A DNA stretch of 23,235 nucleotides, taken from assembly GCA_010029175.1 (NCBI GenBank), contig RGNC01000009.1, positions 1 through 23,235 of the forward strand, given 5' to 3'. The notes under the pieces were generated by a model. That model did no database searches and had not been told where the DNA came from. It saw only the letters and a list, made by a program, of their open reading frames with translations. This DNA is from Synechococcaceae bacterium WB8_1B_136 (GTDB lineage Bacteria > Cyanobacteriota > Cyanobacteriia > PCC-6307 > Cyanobiaceae). Positions within the stretch are counted from its first letter, which is position 1. Every line of letters begins with the position of its first letter. The position numbers and the translations under genes are program-made. This document shows, piece by piece, positions 1 through 8,120 of the stretch.

Positions 1-743
1 GTGAAGCCCAGCTCCTCGAACACGGCGCCGAGCTTGGGCACCGCCAGGCGCTTCATGCTCTCCTTGAGGTTCTTCAGTTCGGTGGGCAGCTCACCATGCA
101 TGAAGGGCAGGTGCTTGATCGCCTCCTCGGCGTTGTCCTGCAGGAACTGCAGCGGCTTGCTGTGCCGCATGCGGTTGAGGTGGGTGGAGAGCGCTCCCAC
201 CGGCGGGCTGATCGACATGTCATTGTCGTTCAGCACCACCAGCAGCCTGGTTTTGGGCAGGTGGCCGGCGTGGTTGATGGCCTCCAGGGCCATGCCACCG
301 GTGAGGGAGCCATCGCCGATCACCGCCACGCACTTGAAGTGCTCATGGCGCTGATCCCGGGCCAGGGCCATGCCCAGGGCGGCTGAGATCGAGGTGCTGG
401 CGTGGCCGGCACCGAAGTGGTCGAACGGGCTCTCGCAGCGCTTCAGATAGCCCGCCACCCCATCCTTCTGGCGCAGGGTGTGGAACTGGTTGTAGCGGCC
501 GGTGATCAGCTTGTGGGGATAGGCCTGGTGGCCGACATCCCACACCACCCGGTCGTGGTCGAGGTCGAGGGTTTGATACAGGGCGAGGGTGAGTTCCACC
601 ACCCCGAGGCCGGGGCCGAGGTGGCCGCCACTGGTGCTCACCACCTCCAGATGGCGCTCGCGGATCTGGCGAGCAATGCCCTCGAGCTCAGCGGTGCTCA
701 GGCCGTGCAGCTGGTTCGGATGACTCAGCTCGCTGAGATGCAT
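1..743 (-). CDS. dxs: 1-deoxy-D-xylulose-5-phosphate synthase, N-terminal part (cut by window edge)
   Basis: The product condenses pyruvate and glyceraldehyde-3-phosphate to DXP, the thiamine-diphosphate-dependent first step of the MEP pathway that feeds carotenoid, phytol and quinone synthesis. About 247 residues are present; the C-terminal transketolase domains lie beyond base 1. The protein starts MHLSELSHPNQL and shows the family features in order: SGGHLGPGLG near residue 38, HFGAGHASTSISAALG near 109, and the ThDP/Mg motif GDGSLTGG at about 143-150, followed by the NDND stretch near 172. The start is the ATG read from 743 to 741, which fits the usual DXS N-terminus. It is divergent from ilvA across about 120 bp. 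Identification is from family motifs and is very secure; the truncation is only the window boundary. Confidence 0.97.
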   Translation of the reverse strand, partial: MHLSELSHPNQLHGLSTAELEGIARQIRERHLEVVSTSGGHLGPGLGVVELTLALYQTLDLDHDRVVWDVGHQAYPHKLITGRYNQFHTLRQKDGVAGYLKRCESPFDHFGAGHASTSISAALGMALARDQRHEHFKCVAVIGDGSLTGGMALEAINHAGHLPKTRLLVVLNDNDMSISPPVGALSTHLNRMRHSKPLQFLQDNAEEAIKHLPFMHGELPTELKNLKESMKRLAVPKLGAVFEELGF

Positions 744-864
744 GCCCGCTGTCCTGCGCCTGTATGGAAGGGCAATCTACGCACCGCCGCCTGGTGACTG
801 GCGTCCGCCGGGCGGCTGCAGGCCGGCGCAGCTCTGCGCTTCAGGGGGTTGCCACACTGGAACG

Positions 865-2478
865 ATGACCGATGCCTCCGCCACCAGCTCCAGCCTGACG
901 AGCGCCTCCCCTGCTGCCAGCTGCCCGGATCTGCTGCAGCGGATCCTGCGGGCGCGGGTGTACGACGTGGCGATCGAATCGCCCCTCGATGCGGCCCCCA
1001 ACCTCTCGCGACGGCTGGGCAACACGGTGCTGCTGAAGCGGGAGGACCTGCAGCCGGTGTTCAGCTTCAAGCTGCGGGGGGCCTACAACAAGATGGTGGG
1101 CCTGGCGCCGGCGGAACTGGAGCGGGGCGTGATCGCCGCCAGCGCCGGCAACCATGCCCAGGGGGTGGCGCTGGGGGCCCAGCGGCTGGGTTGCCGGGCG
1201 GTGATCGTGATGCCGGTGACCACGCCGGAGATGAAGGTGCGGGCGGTGGCCGCCCGCGGCGCTGAGGTGGTGTTGCACGGCGACAACTACGACGCCGCCT
1301 GCGCCGAGGCCTCCCGGCTGGCGGCGGAGCGGGGCCTCACCTTCATCCACCCCTTCGACGACCCGGAGGTGATCGCCGGTCAGGGCACCATCGCCCTGGA
1401 GATCCTGCGCCAGTGCTCGGATCCACCCGATGCCATCTACGTGGCCGTGGGCGGTGGCGGCCTGATCGCCGGCATCGGCGCCTATGTGAAGAGTCTGTGG
1501 CCCCAGGTGGAGGTGATCGGCGTGGAGCCGGTGGATGCCGATGCCATGACCCGCTCCCTGGCGCTCGGGGAACGGGTGACCCTGGAGCAGGTGGGGCTGT
1601 TCGCCGATGGCGTGGCGGTGCGGCAGGTGGGGGAGCAGACCTTCTCCATTGCCCGCCAGGTGGTGGATTCCATGGTGACCGTGGACACCGACGCCATCTG
1701 CGCGGCGATCAAAGACGTGTTCGAAGACACCCGTTCAATCCTGGAACCGGCCGGTGCCCTGGCGGTGGCCGGACTGAAGGCGGATGTGGGCCGGCGGGGT
1801 CTGCAGGGCAAGACCTTGGTGGCGGTGGCCTGCGGCGCCAATATGAATTTTGATCGGCTGCGCTTCGTGGCCGAGCGCACGGAGATCAGCGAAGACCGCG
1901 AGGCCATGCTGGCGGTGGAGATCCCGGAACAGGCCGGCAGCCTGCGGCGGTTCTGCACCCTGCTGGGCAATCGCAGCCTCACGGAGTTCAGCTATCGCCT
2001 GGCCGATCCCAGCCGCGCCCACATCTTTGTGGGGGTGCAGACCAGTGGTTCCGCCGATGAACAGCAGCTGATCACCGATGTGCAGCAGGCGGGCTTTCCC
2101 TGCCTGGACCTCTCCAACAACGAGCTGGCAAAACTGCACCTGCGCCACATGGTGGGGGGCCGCCTGCCCGTGAGCGCCGGCGACGCCGCCAGCCAGGGCC
2201 AGGAGCTGCTCTACCGCTTCGAATTTCCCGAGCGGCCAGGGGCGCTGATGCGCTTCCTGGCCAGCCTCCATCCCGATTGGAACATCAGCATCTTTCACTA
2301 CCGCAACCACGGCGCCGACGTGGGGCGCATCGTGGTGGGAGTCCAGGTGCCGCCAGCAGAGCTGGACGACTGGCAGACCTTCCTCGACGGCCTCGGCTAC
2401 CAATACCAGAACGAGACCGAAAATCCCGCCTACGGCCTGTTCCTGGGGGCGGTGGCCGGCGGCGTGGGCGTGGGATAA
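865..2478 (+). CDS. ilvA: Threonine ammonia-lyase, biosynthetic
   Basis: This PLP enzyme deaminates threonine to 2-oxobutanoate, the first committed step of isoleucine synthesis. The 537-residue product has the catalytic fold first: the PLP lysine is K69 in SFKLRGAYNK, the substrate loop SAGNHAQG is at 93-100 and the phosphate-binding glycine loop VGGGGLI at 195-201. Two ACT-like regulatory domains follow, one beginning near residue 348 (VEIPEQAGSLRRF) and one near 449 (FEFPERPGALMRF), as expected for isoleucine/valine-controlled enzymes. The ATG at 865 is preferred, although the frame stays open upstream toward dxs. Where bacterial homologues usually have SGAN, this protein has CGANMNF, so a Cys sits at the residue that normally contacts the pyridine nitrogen. 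scpB follows 31 bp downstream. Confidence 0.97.
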   Translation: MTDASATSSSLTSASPAASCPDLLQRILRARVYDVAIESPLDAAPNLSRRLGNTVLLKREDLQPVFSFKLRGAYNKMVGLAPAELERGVIAASAGNHAQGVALGAQRLGCRAVIVMPVTTPEMKVRAVAARGAEVVLHGDNYDAACAEASRLAAERGLTFIHPFDDPEVIAGQGTIALEILRQCSDPPDAIYVAVGGGGLIAGIGAYVKSLWPQVEVIGVEPVDADAMTRSLALGERVTLEQVGLFADGVAVRQVGEQTFSIARQVVDSMVTVDTDAICAAIKDVFEDTRSILEPAGALAVAGLKADVGRRGLQGKTLVAVACGANMNFDRLRFVAERTEISEDREAMLAVEIPEQAGSLRRFCTLLGNRSLTEFSYRLADPSRAHIFVGVQTSGSADEQQLITDVQQAGFPCLDLSNNELAKLHLRHMVGGRLPVSAGDAASQGQELLYRFEFPERPGALMRFLASLHPDWNISIFHYRNHGADVGRIVVGVQVPPAELDDWQTFLDGLGYQYQNETENPAYGLFLGAVAGGVGVG

Positions 2479-2509
2479 CTTGCCACCAGTGCGCAGCTGG
2501 AGCAGGGTC

Positions 2510-3187
2510 ATGTCCAGCAAGGGACACGACGCAACCACCGGCACGCCGGAGCAGCCAGGAGCAGGCCGGGCTGGGTCAGCTGGTGATCTCTCCCTGCCGG
2601 CCCGGATCGAGGCGATCCTCTACCTCAAGGGCCGCGCCCTGAGCCTGGGGGAACTGGCCGAGATCGCCGCCATCAGCCGCGATCAGGCGGAGCTGGGGCT
2701 GATCACCCTGATGGCCGATTACGCCCACCGCGACACAGCCCTGGAGATCCGCCAGGAGGGGCAGCGCTACAGCCTCCAGCTGCGCGACGGTCTGGGGGAT
2801 CTGGTGCAGAACCTGCTGCCGGTGGACCTATCCACCGCCGCCCTGCGCACCCTGGCCACCATCGCCCTGAAGAAACGCATCCTGCAGTCGGACCTTGTGG
2901 AGCTGCGCGGCTCCGGGGCCTACGACCACATCAAGGAGCTGCTGGCGCAGAACTTCATCGAGCGCAAGCGCCAGAGCGAGGGACGCTCCTACTGGCTGAG
3001 CCTGAGCGAGAAGTTCCATCGCACCTTTGCGGTGAGCACCGATGAGCTGGTGGCAGCCCGCAACAGCGGCAAGGGCGCCGCTGCTGCTACCGCTGCTTCT
3101 GCCGCTTCCCCCGCCACGGATCCAGCGGAGGCAGCCCTCGCTCCCCAGCAGCTCTCCGGCGACCAGGCCTGGGGTGAGGCAGCCTGA
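2510..3187 (+). CDS. scpB: Segregation and condensation protein B
   Basis: ScpB is the small winged-helix subunit of the SMC-ScpAB condensin that compacts and segregates the chromosome. The 225-residue product contains the family core from about residue 30 (LPARIEAILYLKGRALSLGEL) through two winged-helix halves, ending in a segment rich in EGRSYWLSLSEKFHRTF. The last roughly 40 residues are a low-complexity Ala/Pro/Ser tail. The ATG at 2510 is chosen; a TTG at 2480 in the same frame would add 10 residues but begins only 2 bp after the ilvA stop. It probably shares a transcript with ilvA, and the yggT-like gene follows. scpA and smc are not in the window. Assignment rests on recognised sequence similarity and is good but not motif-definitive. 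Confidence 0.88.
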   Translation: MSSKGHDATTGTPEQPGAGRAGSAGDLSLPARIEAILYLKGRALSLGELAEIAAISRDQAELGLITLMADYAHRDTALEIRQEGQRYSLQLRDGLGDLVQNLLPVDLSTAALRTLATIALKKRILQSDLVELRGSGAYDHIKELLAQNFIERKRQSEGRSYWLSLSEKFHRTFAVSTDELVAARNSGKGAAAATAASAASPATDPAEAALAPQQLSGDQAWGEAA

Positions 3188-3229
3188 TGGGCTGGCCTGA
3201 ATAGAGTTGCGCTCACTACATCTGGGTTC

Positions 3230-3520
3230 ATGGCCTCCCTCATCGGCGACCTGATCGGCGTTCTGATTCAGACCCTCTCGATCTACACGGTGATCCTGCT
3301 GGTGCGGGTGCTGCTCAGCTGGTTTCCCAATCTCGACTGGGGCAATCCGCTGCTGTCAACCGTGAGCGCCATCACCGACCCCTACCTCAATGCCTTCCGG
3401 GGCTTGATCCCGCCCCTGGGCGGCCTCGACCTCTCCGCGATCGTGGCCTTTCTGGCCCTGCAGCTGCTCCAGAGCCTGCTGGAACAGAGCCGCACCCTGT
3501 TCTATCCATCCTTCCTTTGA
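3230..3520 (+). CDS. YggT/Ycf19 family membrane protein
   Basis: The product is a 96-residue protein with two hydrophobic segments, around residues 8-28 and 66-84. They are separated by a polar loop containing the family-typical RVLLSWFPNLDWGNPLL and DPYLNAFRGLIPPLGGLD. That arrangement is characteristic of the YggT family (YlmG/Ycf19/CCB3). Its cyanobacterial and plastid members are linked to thylakoid membrane organisation, nucleoid distribution or cytochrome b6 heme attachment; which role applies here cannot be told from sequence. It lies 42 bp after scpB in the same direction, a context seen for YlmG-like genes near segregation or division genes. A strong hairpin starts right after the stop codon. 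Confidence 0.87.
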   Translation: MASLIGDLIGVLIQTLSIYTVILLVRVLLSWFPNLDWGNPLLSTVSAITDPYLNAFRGLIPPLGGLDLSAIVAFLALQLLQSLLEQSRTLFYPSFL

Positions 3521-3538
3521 GCTCCCCGTGCGGGGAGC
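3521..3538 (+). terminator. Hairpin immediately after the yggT-like gene
   Basis: GCTCCCCG-TG-CGGGGAGC is a perfect 8-bp inverted repeat beginning at the base after the TGA stop. In RNA the loop would be 4 nt after opening the innermost pair. No U-run follows, so this is a plausible transcript end or mRNA-stabilising hairpin rather than a textbook Rho-independent terminator. Confidence 0.5.
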
Positions 3539-3653
3539 GAGCCTCCCGCCGCCCCAGGGGTGCGCTGGCCTCGGTGCTGCTGGCCCCGGTTCCGCGGGCC
3601 GCGCTTCTCATACGCCAGCCCCCCTGTGATCGAAGGGTGGCCCATCGGAGTTA

Positions 3654-3666
3654 GCTAAGACTTAGC
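3654..3666. repeat. Inverted repeat GCTAAG-A-CTTAGC in the spacer
   Basis: This perfect 6-bp inverted repeat has a single central base. It sits in the 257-bp spacer between the 3' ends of the yggT-like gene and the minus-strand secreted-protein gene (3521-3777). It lies in a locally AT-richer patch inside very GC-rich DNA. I see no gene in this spacer. The repeat could be a protein site or part of a bidirectional transcript end. Confidence 0.35.
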
Positions 3667-3777
3667 CATTGCCAACGAGAGGGTTTCGGGGCCCACCCCA
3701 TGGTCCCCTCAGCCCACCCCTTTGGCACTCCCTGGACCCAACCATCAAGTCCCTGGGCGCCGAGTCGCCTAGTTGGC

Positions 3778-4260
3778 TCAGCCGCCAGCCACGTCCTGTT
3801 CCAGGGGCAGGAGGTCGTCGAAGGAGCCGGCGCGGGTGCGCACCGGGGCGTTGAAGCCGCGGGCCTTCACGTTGGAGAAGCTGAAGGGGCCCGGCGTGCC
3901 TGCCGGCACCGCCAGCCGCAACGCGAAGCTCGAATCGCCTGGCGGCACATCGCCGATGGAACCAACCCTGGAGCGGTTCTGCAGCACAGGCTCCCCGCTG
4001 GCATCGAGGATCTGGGCGAACACATCGGTGTCCACCGATGGCTTGCGGCTGGGGTTGGTCACGCTGCCGCGCAGCACGTAGCAACTGGCACCACTGGGCC
4101 GCCGCAGCTGGGGCTGGGCGCCGATGTCGGCGGCGGGGCAAGGCTCCAGGCTCACGTTGCTCACCACCAGATTGGCCGCCAGAACCGCCTGGGGGGCGCC
4201 GAGCAGGGCCATCAGCTGCAGCCCCAAGCTGAGCAGCGCCGACAGCAGTATCCGTTTCAC
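3778..4260 (-). CDS. Putative secreted/periplasmic protein, unknown function
   Basis: The 160-residue product opens with a clear Sec-type signal peptide: MKRILL, a hydrophobic core through about residue 22, and an APQAVLAA-like cleavage region near 22-29. The mature part is a small, apparently beta-rich domain (NLVVSNVSLEPCP...YVLRGSVTNPSRKPSVDTDVFAQILDASGEPV) with two cysteines. It resembles the general pattern of extracytoplasmic domains that describe a quantity and its modification, but I do not recognise a named family. It starts with GTG, whose last bases overlap the TGA of the MazG-like gene (GTGA), so the two are probably translationally coupled. No functional link to nucleotide pyrophosphohydrolysis is evident. 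Confidence 0.8.
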   Translation of the reverse strand: MKRILLSALLSLGLQLMALLGAPQAVLAANLVVSNVSLEPCPAADIGAQPQLRRPSGASCYVLRGSVTNPSRKPSVDTDVFAQILDASGEPVLQNRSRVGSIGDVPPGDSSFALRLAVPAGTPGPFSFSNVKARGFNAPVRTRAGSFDDLLPLEQDVAGG

Positions 4261-4586
4261 CTGTGGTCGCCACTACCGGCGATCACGTTACGGGCGGCGC
4301 GGCTGGCCAGCTTGTCGAGATTCGCCTGGCCGATCGTCTCCAGGTCGAGGTCCAGCTCACTGGCCAGTTGGGCCACATACCAGAGCACATCACCCAGCTC
4401 CAGCTTGATGGCGTCCCGCTGCTCAGCGGAAAACACACCGCCCTGATCCCGCAACACCTTTTTCACCTTGTCGGCCACCTCACCGGCCTCTCCGCAGAGG
4501 CCCAGGGTTGGATAGATGGGGTTGGCACCCACCTGCGGATAGCGAGCCGTGCGCCGCGCCCCCTGTTGATACGCATTGAGATCCAT
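4257..4586 (-). CDS. MazG-like nucleoside-triphosphate pyrophosphohydrolase
   Basis: The 109-residue product has the MazG signature: GLCGEAGEV near residues 29-37 (acidic pair binding Mg) followed by KLELGDVLWYVAQLASELDLDL near 61-82 (the second ExxD helix). Single-domain members of this all-alpha NTP-PPase superfamily hydrolyse (d)NTPs or related nucleotides to monophosphates; the exact substrate cannot be predicted. The ATG at 4586 gives the usual short N-terminus MDLNAYQQGARRTARYP. The frame stays open upstream into the opposite strand of pyk, but that extension is an antisense shadow. It is divergent from pyk (60 bp) and coupled through a GTGA overlap to the secreted-protein gene. Confidence 0.9.
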   Translation of the reverse strand: MDLNAYQQGARRTARYPQVGANPIYPTLGLCGEAGEVADKVKKVLRDQGGVFSAEQRDAIKLELGDVLWYVAQLASELDLDLETIGQANLDKLASRAARNVIAGSGDHR

Positions 4587-4646
4587 TGGCGCGACAGGGC
4601 TGGAGGGCTCCGATGATAGTGTCACCAACAACTTTGGCCCTGCCGA

Positions 4647-6419
4647 ATGGCCCTGCCCGATCTCACGCGTCGCACCAAGATCGTGGCCACCATCGGCCCT
4701 GCCACCGAATCGCCTCAACAGCTGCGCGCCTTGATCGAGGCCGGTGCCACCACCTTCCGGCTCAACTTCTCCCACGGCGACCACAGCGAGCACGCCGCGC
4801 GGATCGCCACGATCCGGCAGGTGGGTGAGGAGCTGGGCATCCACGTGGGCATCCTGCAGGACCTGCAGGGCCCGAAGATCCGCCTGGGGCGCTTCAAGGA
4901 TGGTCCGATCACCGTGGCCAAGGGTGATCGCTTCACGCTCACCTCCCGGGATGTGGCCTGCTGCCAGGAGATCGCCACCGTCACCTACGACAAGCTGGCG
5001 GAGGAGGTGACTCCCGGCAGCCGCATCCTGCTGGATGACGGCCGGGTGGAGATGGTGGTCGATCGGGTCGACCGAAGCGACCAGACCCTCTACTGCACGG
5101 TGACTGTTGGTGGGGTGCTCTCCAACAACAAGGGGGTGAATTTCCCCGACGTTCAGCTCTCCATCCGCGCCCTCACCGACAAGGACCGCATCGACCTGGC
5201 CTTCGGGCTCAAACAGGGGGTCGACTGGGTGGCCCTGAGCTTTGTGCGCAACCCCTCCGACATGGAGGAGATCAAGGCCCTGATCGCCAGCCACGGCCAC
5301 AGCACCCCGGTGGTGGCCAAGATCGAAAAGTTCGAGGCCATTGATCAGATCGATGCCATCCTCCCCCTCTGCGATGGGGTGATGGTGGCCCGCGGCGACC
5401 TGGGGGTGGAGATGCCCGCCGAGGAGGTGCCCCTGCTCCAGAAGGAGCTGATCCGCAAGTGCAATGCCCTTGGCATTCCCGTGATCACCGCCACCCAGAT
5501 GCTGGATTCGATGGTGAGCTGCCCGCGACCCACCCGCGCTGAGGTGAGTGATGTGGCCAACGCCATCCTCGATGGCACCGATGCCGTGATGCTCTCCAAC
5601 GAGAGCGCCGTGGGCGACTACCCCGTGGAGGCCGTGGCCACCATGAGCCAGATCGCGCGCCGGATCGAGCGCGACTACCCCCGCCGCGGGGAAACCAGCC
5701 AGCTGGCCTCAACGATCCCAAACGCCATCAGCGAAGCGGTGAGCTCCATCGCCCGCCAGCTGGAGGCCTCGGCCATCCTCACCCTCACCAAGAGCGGCGC
5801 CACTGCCCGCAACGTGAGCAAGTTCCGCCCCTCCACCCCGATTCTCGCCATCACCAGCGAGGTGGATGTGGCCCGGCGCATGCAGCTGGTGTGGGGCGTG
5901 AACCCACTGCTGGTGCAGCAGGAGAGCTCCGCCACCAGCACCTTCACCATCGCCATGGGTCTGGCCCAGGAGATGGGTGTTCTCAAGGAAGGGGATCTGG
6001 TGGTGCAGACCGCCGGCACCCTCCCCGGGGTGAGTGGTTCCACCGATCTGGTGAAGGTGGGCATCGTGTGCGGCGTACTCGGCCGAGGGCTGGGCATCGG
6101 CGATGGATCCGTGAGCGGCCGGGTGCGGCTGGCGGCCAGCGCCGAGGAGGCCAGGCAGCTGCAGAACGGCGAGATTCTGGTGGTGAAGGAGTCCACGCCC
6201 GACTACCTCGATGCGGTGCGCAAGGCCCGCGGTGTGATTGCGGAGGCCGGAGGGGCTGACAGCCATGCCGCCAGCCTGGCCCGCGAGCTGGGGGTGCCTG
6301 TGATCGTGGGGGTGGCCAACGCCATGGCCGATCTGCGCCACGGCGACCTGGTGACCCTCGAGGTGCGCGAGGGTGTGGTGCATCGCGGTGCGCGCAACCA
6401 CACCGTTCCCGCACGCTGA
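4647..6419 (+). CDS. pyk: Pyruvate kinase with C-terminal PEP-utiliser-like domain
   Basis: This enzyme transfers phosphate from phosphoenolpyruvate to ADP in lower glycolysis. The 590-residue product starts MALPDLTRRTKIVATIGPAT. It carries the barrel motif NFSHGD, the active-site stretch VVAKIEKFEAIDQID with K225, then VARGDLGVEMPAEEVP and a normal C-terminal allosteric domain to about residue 470. Classical enzymes end there (about 470-480 aa). Here some 110 further residues form a swivelling phosphohistidine-type domain (GSVSGRVRLA..., then GGADSHAASLARELGVPVIVG) in which the PEP-synthase/PPDK-type histidine, about H540, is kept. This extended form is known from cyanobacteria and some Firmicutes. 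The ABC permease gene begins 5 bp downstream. Confidence 0.97.
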   Translation: MALPDLTRRTKIVATIGPATESPQQLRALIEAGATTFRLNFSHGDHSEHAARIATIRQVGEELGIHVGILQDLQGPKIRLGRFKDGPITVAKGDRFTLTSRDVACCQEIATVTYDKLAEEVTPGSRILLDDGRVEMVVDRVDRSDQTLYCTVTVGGVLSNNKGVNFPDVQLSIRALTDKDRIDLAFGLKQGVDWVALSFVRNPSDMEEIKALIASHGHSTPVVAKIEKFEAIDQIDAILPLCDGVMVARGDLGVEMPAEEVPLLQKELIRKCNALGIPVITATQMLDSMVSCPRPTRAEVSDVANAILDGTDAVMLSNESAVGDYPVEAVATMSQIARRIERDYPRRGETSQLASTIPNAISEAVSSIARQLEASAILTLTKSGATARNVSKFRPSTPILAITSEVDVARRMQLVWGVNPLLVQQESSATSTFTIAMGLAQEMGVLKEGDLVVQTAGTLPGVSGSTDLVKVGIVCGVLGRGLGIGDGSVSGRVRLAASAEEARQLQNGEILVVKESTPDYLDAVRKARGVIAEAGGADSHAASLARELGVPVIVGVANAMADLRHGDLVTLEVREGVVHRGARNHTVPAR

Positions 6420-6424
6420 TCCCC

Positions 6425-7654
6425 ATGGCCTCAAAGCTGCCCCTGCGCGAAACCGTGGGGATGGCCCTCAACACCCTCAAGGCCAACCGCCTGCGCAGCC
6501 TGCTCACAATGCTCGGCATCGTGATCGGCAATGCCTCCGTGATCACCCTGGTGGGGGTGGGCAAGGGGGCCCAGAACCTGGCGGAAGGACAGCTCAACAC
6601 CCTCGGTGCCAACGTGCTGTTCGTGGTGCCGGGCAACAACGACACCCGGCGCCAGGGGATCGACTTCCCCAAGACCCTCGTGCTCGAGGACGCCCAGGCC
6701 ATCGCCGAACAGGTGCCCAGCGTGAGGCGTGTGGTGCCCCAGATCACGCTCAGCGCCGTGCTGCAGGCCGGTTCCAAGAGCGCCAGCACCAGCATTTCCG
6801 GCATCACCCCCGAGTTCATCAGCGTGCGCCGCTTTGATGTGGCCCAGGGGCGCTTCATCGATCAACGCGACCTGCAGTCCGCCCGCAATGTGGTGGTGAT
6901 CGGTCCAGACCTGCGCACCAAGCTGCTGCCCGTGGGCTCGGCGATCGGCAGGACTCTGCGCATCCGCGATCAGAGCTTCGAGGTGATCGGGGTGATGGCC
7001 CCCAAGGGAGCGGTGTTCGGCCAGAACCAGGACGAAGCCGCCTACATCCCCCTCTCCACGATGGTGAGCAAGCTCTCCGGCCGCGACCCCACCTATGGGG
7101 TGAGCCTGAATTTCATCAGTGTGGAAGCGAAGGACGAGGCCAGCACCGGGGCGGCGAAGTTCCAGATCACCAACCTGCTGCGCCAGCGCCACAAGATCCT
7201 GCGGGAAGACGACTTCGCCGTGCGCTCGCAGAAGGATGCCCTCTCGATCGTGGGCACGATCACCGGCGGCCTCACCTTGATGCTGGCTGCCATCGGCGCC
7301 ATCTCCCTGCTGGTGGGAGGCATCGGCATCATGAACATCATGCTGGTGTCGGTGAGTGAACGCACCTCCGAGATCGGCTTGCGCAAGGCCGTGGGGGCCC
7401 GCAGCAGCGATGTGCTGGCCCAGTTCCTGGTGGAGGCCCTGGTGCTCTCCAGCCTCGGTGGGGTGATCGGCAGCGCCCTGGGGCTCTCGGCCGTGGCGGC
7501 GGTGGCGGCCTTCACTCCTCTGCCGGCGGCGATCGGCACCGGCAGCGTGCTGATCACCGTGGGACTGTCGGGCTCGATCGGCCTGATCTTCGGCGTGTTG
7601 CCGGCCCGCCGCGCCGCCCGCCTCGATCCGATCACGGCCCTGCGCAGCCTCTGA
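6425..7654 (+). CDS. MacB/FtsX-type ABC transporter permease
   Basis: The 409-residue product has the four-helix MacB layout. There is one membrane segment near residues 27-47 (SLLTMLGIVIGNASVITLVGV) and a long extracytoplasmic MacB periplasmic-core domain. Three helices follow near 275-300, 335-360 and 375-395. The FtsX-family stretch GGIGIMNIMLVSVSERTSEIGLRKAVGA is present and the protein ends ARRAARLDPITALRSL, the usual end of such permeases. MacB-type systems move lipoproteins, lipids or peptides by a mechanotransmission mechanism using a separate ATPase. Neither an ATPase nor a membrane-fusion protein is adjacent, so the cargo is unknown. The ATG lies 5 bp after the pyk stop, suggesting co-transcription. 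Confidence 0.9.
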   Translation: MASKLPLRETVGMALNTLKANRLRSLLTMLGIVIGNASVITLVGVGKGAQNLAEGQLNTLGANVLFVVPGNNDTRRQGIDFPKTLVLEDAQAIAEQVPSVRRVVPQITLSAVLQAGSKSASTSISGITPEFISVRRFDVAQGRFIDQRDLQSARNVVVIGPDLRTKLLPVGSAIGRTLRIRDQSFEVIGVMAPKGAVFGQNQDEAAYIPLSTMVSKLSGRDPTYGVSLNFISVEAKDEASTGAAKFQITNLLRQRHKILREDDFAVRSQKDALSIVGTITGGLTLMLAAIGAISLLVGGIGIMNIMLVSVSERTSEIGLRKAVGARSSDVLAQFLVEALVLSSLGGVIGSALGLSAVAAVAAFTPLPAAIGTGSVLITVGLSGSIGLIFGVLPARRAARLDPITALRSL

Positions 7655-7696
7655 CCCCCCACCGAAGATCAGAAGAGATGCTTAAGAAAGCGGCGA

Positions 7697-8047
7697 TTGG
7701 CTGGCCAGCCCGAGCAAAGAGTTGCATTGGCCACACTTCAGCAGCCGCGGCAGTGGCTTGATAGGAAGCCCTGCACGCCCACACCCTTGGCCCAGCTCTC
7801 CTGCGGCTACCGCAACGGCACCGATCGGATGGTGATCGTGCGTTGCCTTGGCCCCGAGGAATTCTTCCTGGAACGGGTGGTGTTTCCCTTTGAGCTGCTG
7901 AGCTTTCTCGCCCCCCCGGCCTCCGTGGTGGAAATCTGGACCCACGGCCTGGGGGGCCCTGAACTGCTCGAGTCGATCGCGGTGGAGGAGCTGTGCATTG
8001 AGCCCCCGCCGAGCCCCGTGCCGGCCCGCTGGCAACAGGCGGCCTGA
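7697..8047 (+). CDS. DUF1830 domain protein (cyanobacterial)
   Basis: The core LSCGYRNGTDRMVIVR through FFLERVVFPFELLSFLAPP to VEIWTH matches the pattern of the small cyanobacterial DUF1830 family, whose function is unknown. The true start is uncertain. No ATG precedes the conserved core; in-frame TTG codons occur at 7697, 7727 and 7787. The 7697 start has a purine stretch (AAGAAAG) 6 nt upstream, while 7787 would give the shortest, most family-like N-terminus (about 86 aa). The extension from 7697 gives 116 aa. The gene follows the ABC permease by 42 bp and ends 113 bp before ftsH. The C-terminus is a short Pro/Ala-rich tail. Confidence 0.82.
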   Translation: MAGQPEQRVALATLQQPRQWLDRKPCTPTPLAQLSCGYRNGTDRMVIVRCLGPEEFFLERVVFPFELLSFLAPPASVVEIWTHGLGGPELLESIAVEELCIEPPPSPVPARWQQAA

Positions 8048-8120
8048 GGGGGCCAAAAGCTGGCGCAGGGCTGCTTCCCGCTTGCAATGGCCACGGCTCC
8101 CGAAGGTGAGGGGCTCGCTT

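Noticed and set aside
742..864. Upstream extension of the ilvA frame, adding 41 residues
   Set aside because: Open by chance in GC-rich DNA; the added sequence (PPPGDWRPPGGCRPAQ type) is low-complexity and unlike IlvA N-termini, and ATG 865 fits the family.
3521..3777. Possible small photosystem gene (psbX-like) in the spacer after the yggT-like gene
   Set aside because: Checked both strands for short hydrophobic frames of about 35-50 codons; none with a start and a membrane span is present.
7678..7761. 27-aa ORF (MLKKAAIGWPARAK...) before the DUF1830 gene
   Set aside because: Has an ATG and purine-rich leader but overlaps the likely DUF1830 5' end in another frame and has no recognisable character; could be a leader peptide but nothing supports it.
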